This document shows positions 63,911 to 64,000 of a DNA stretch of 64,000 nt, piece after piece; within the stretch, counting starts at the first letter, position 1, and every line of letters starts with the position of its first letter. A program made the translations under genes and the position numbers. Origin of the DNA: Haloactinopolyspora alba (GTDB taxonomy: Bacteria > Actinomycetota > Actinomycetes > Jiangellales > Jiangellaceae); NCBI RefSeq assembly GCF_003014555.1, contig NZ_PYGE01000010.1, forward strand, positions 121,875 through 185,874, read 5' to 3'. A model generated the notes under the pieces. The model did no database searches. It was not told where the DNA came from and was given only the letters and a program-made list of their open reading frames with translations.

Positions 63911-64000
63911 AATCTATCGGTGTAAGCAACGCCTAGTGGAGAGGGTGTTGTGATTGCCGAGGGCGTTGCCGTATGAGGTGCGTGAGGGGTTCTTCGCGCT
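63911..64000 (+). mobile_element. Probable left end of an IS30-like insertion sequence
   Basis: GAATCTATCGGTGTAAGCAA then CGCC resembles IS30-family ends. GGAGAGGG (63938-63945) leads to a TTG at 63954 that opens LPRALPYEVREGFFA, similar to the N-terminus of actinobacterial IS30-type transposases. The window ends here, so most of the element is unseen. Confidence 0.4.
63954..64000 (+). CDS. Putative transposase, 3' end outside window
   Basis: Only the first 15 or so residues are visible, starting with TTG 63954 after GGAGAGGG. The segment PYEVREGFFA is consistent with the N-terminal HTH region of an IS30-family transposase. The call rests on this short stretch and the repeat interruption next to it. 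Confidence 0.35.
   Translation, partial: MPRALPYEVREGFFA

Overview
The window is GC-rich chromosomal DNA of a free-living actinobacterium. Evidence: a mycothiol gene (mshA), the phoU / senX3-regX3 / carD / ispD-ispF / cysS-rlmB block typical of Actinobacteria, many GTG starts, ATGA and GTGA gene overlaps, class E and class F sortases, and trehalose synthesis. A relative of Jiangellales or Propionibacteriales is possible, but the sequence alone does not settle the genus.

Layout. 1-4.4 kb: cell-surface genes (partial class F sortase, secreted CHRD-like protein, a very acidic Asp/Leu-rich secreted protein, SRPBCC protein, L,D-transpeptidase). 4.4-18.9 kb: conserved core (mshA, YbjN-like, gpmA, phoU divergent from senX3-regX3, lipoprotein, carD, ispDF, L-fuconate dehydratase, PAP2 phosphatase, cysS-rlmB, acyl-CoA dehydrogenase). 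18.9-32.1 kb: exporters and secreted proteins (DHA2 pump, LPDTG-anchored beta-propeller protein, DUF4185 Tat protein, DUF4032 protein, sugar-ABC ATPase, CBS protein, MFS transporter, and a 977-aa chitinase with two GH18 domains and two identical carbohydrate-binding modules). 32.2-41.4 kb: a 9.17-kb integrative element in tRNA-Thr(TGT). 41.4-64 kb: fused SecDF, methyltransferase, DUF2252 protein, a MurNAc-recycling locus (GHL10 hydrolase, GntR regulator, MurQ) with DasR-like operators, DUF202 proteins, otsA and otsB, an RHH-Doc toxin-antitoxin pair, a SAM riboswitch driving a threonine-synthase-family gene plus a MoaD/ThiS-like carrier, class E sortase with a 51-aa membrane partner, an LPDTG-anchored metalloprotease, and an FAD oxidoreductase. 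An apparent IS30-like end lies at the right edge.

The most unusual region is the tRNA-Thr element. A 44-bp direct repeat bounds it (32192-32235 and 41319-41362). An integrase and an XRE repressor sit at the tRNA end. A leftward train of nine genes, most overlapping by 4 nt, encodes a second tyrosine recombinase with a duplicated core-binding region, an HTH protein, two small zinc-binding proteins, a MerR-like protein, an HK97-fold major capsid protein and an unknown protein. Beyond them lie an 860-bp repeat-rich non-coding stretch, an HNH nuclease remnant and a zinc-ribbon/TerS-like gene. No portal, large terminase, protease or tail gene is present, so it resembles a capsid-carrying phage satellite rather than a prophage.

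Two dispersed families of palindromic intergenic repeats also occur, mostly starting at or next to stop codons. The SAM riboswitch upstream of the thrC-moaD pair suggests that these genes serve homocysteine/methionine synthesis rather than threonine synthesis.
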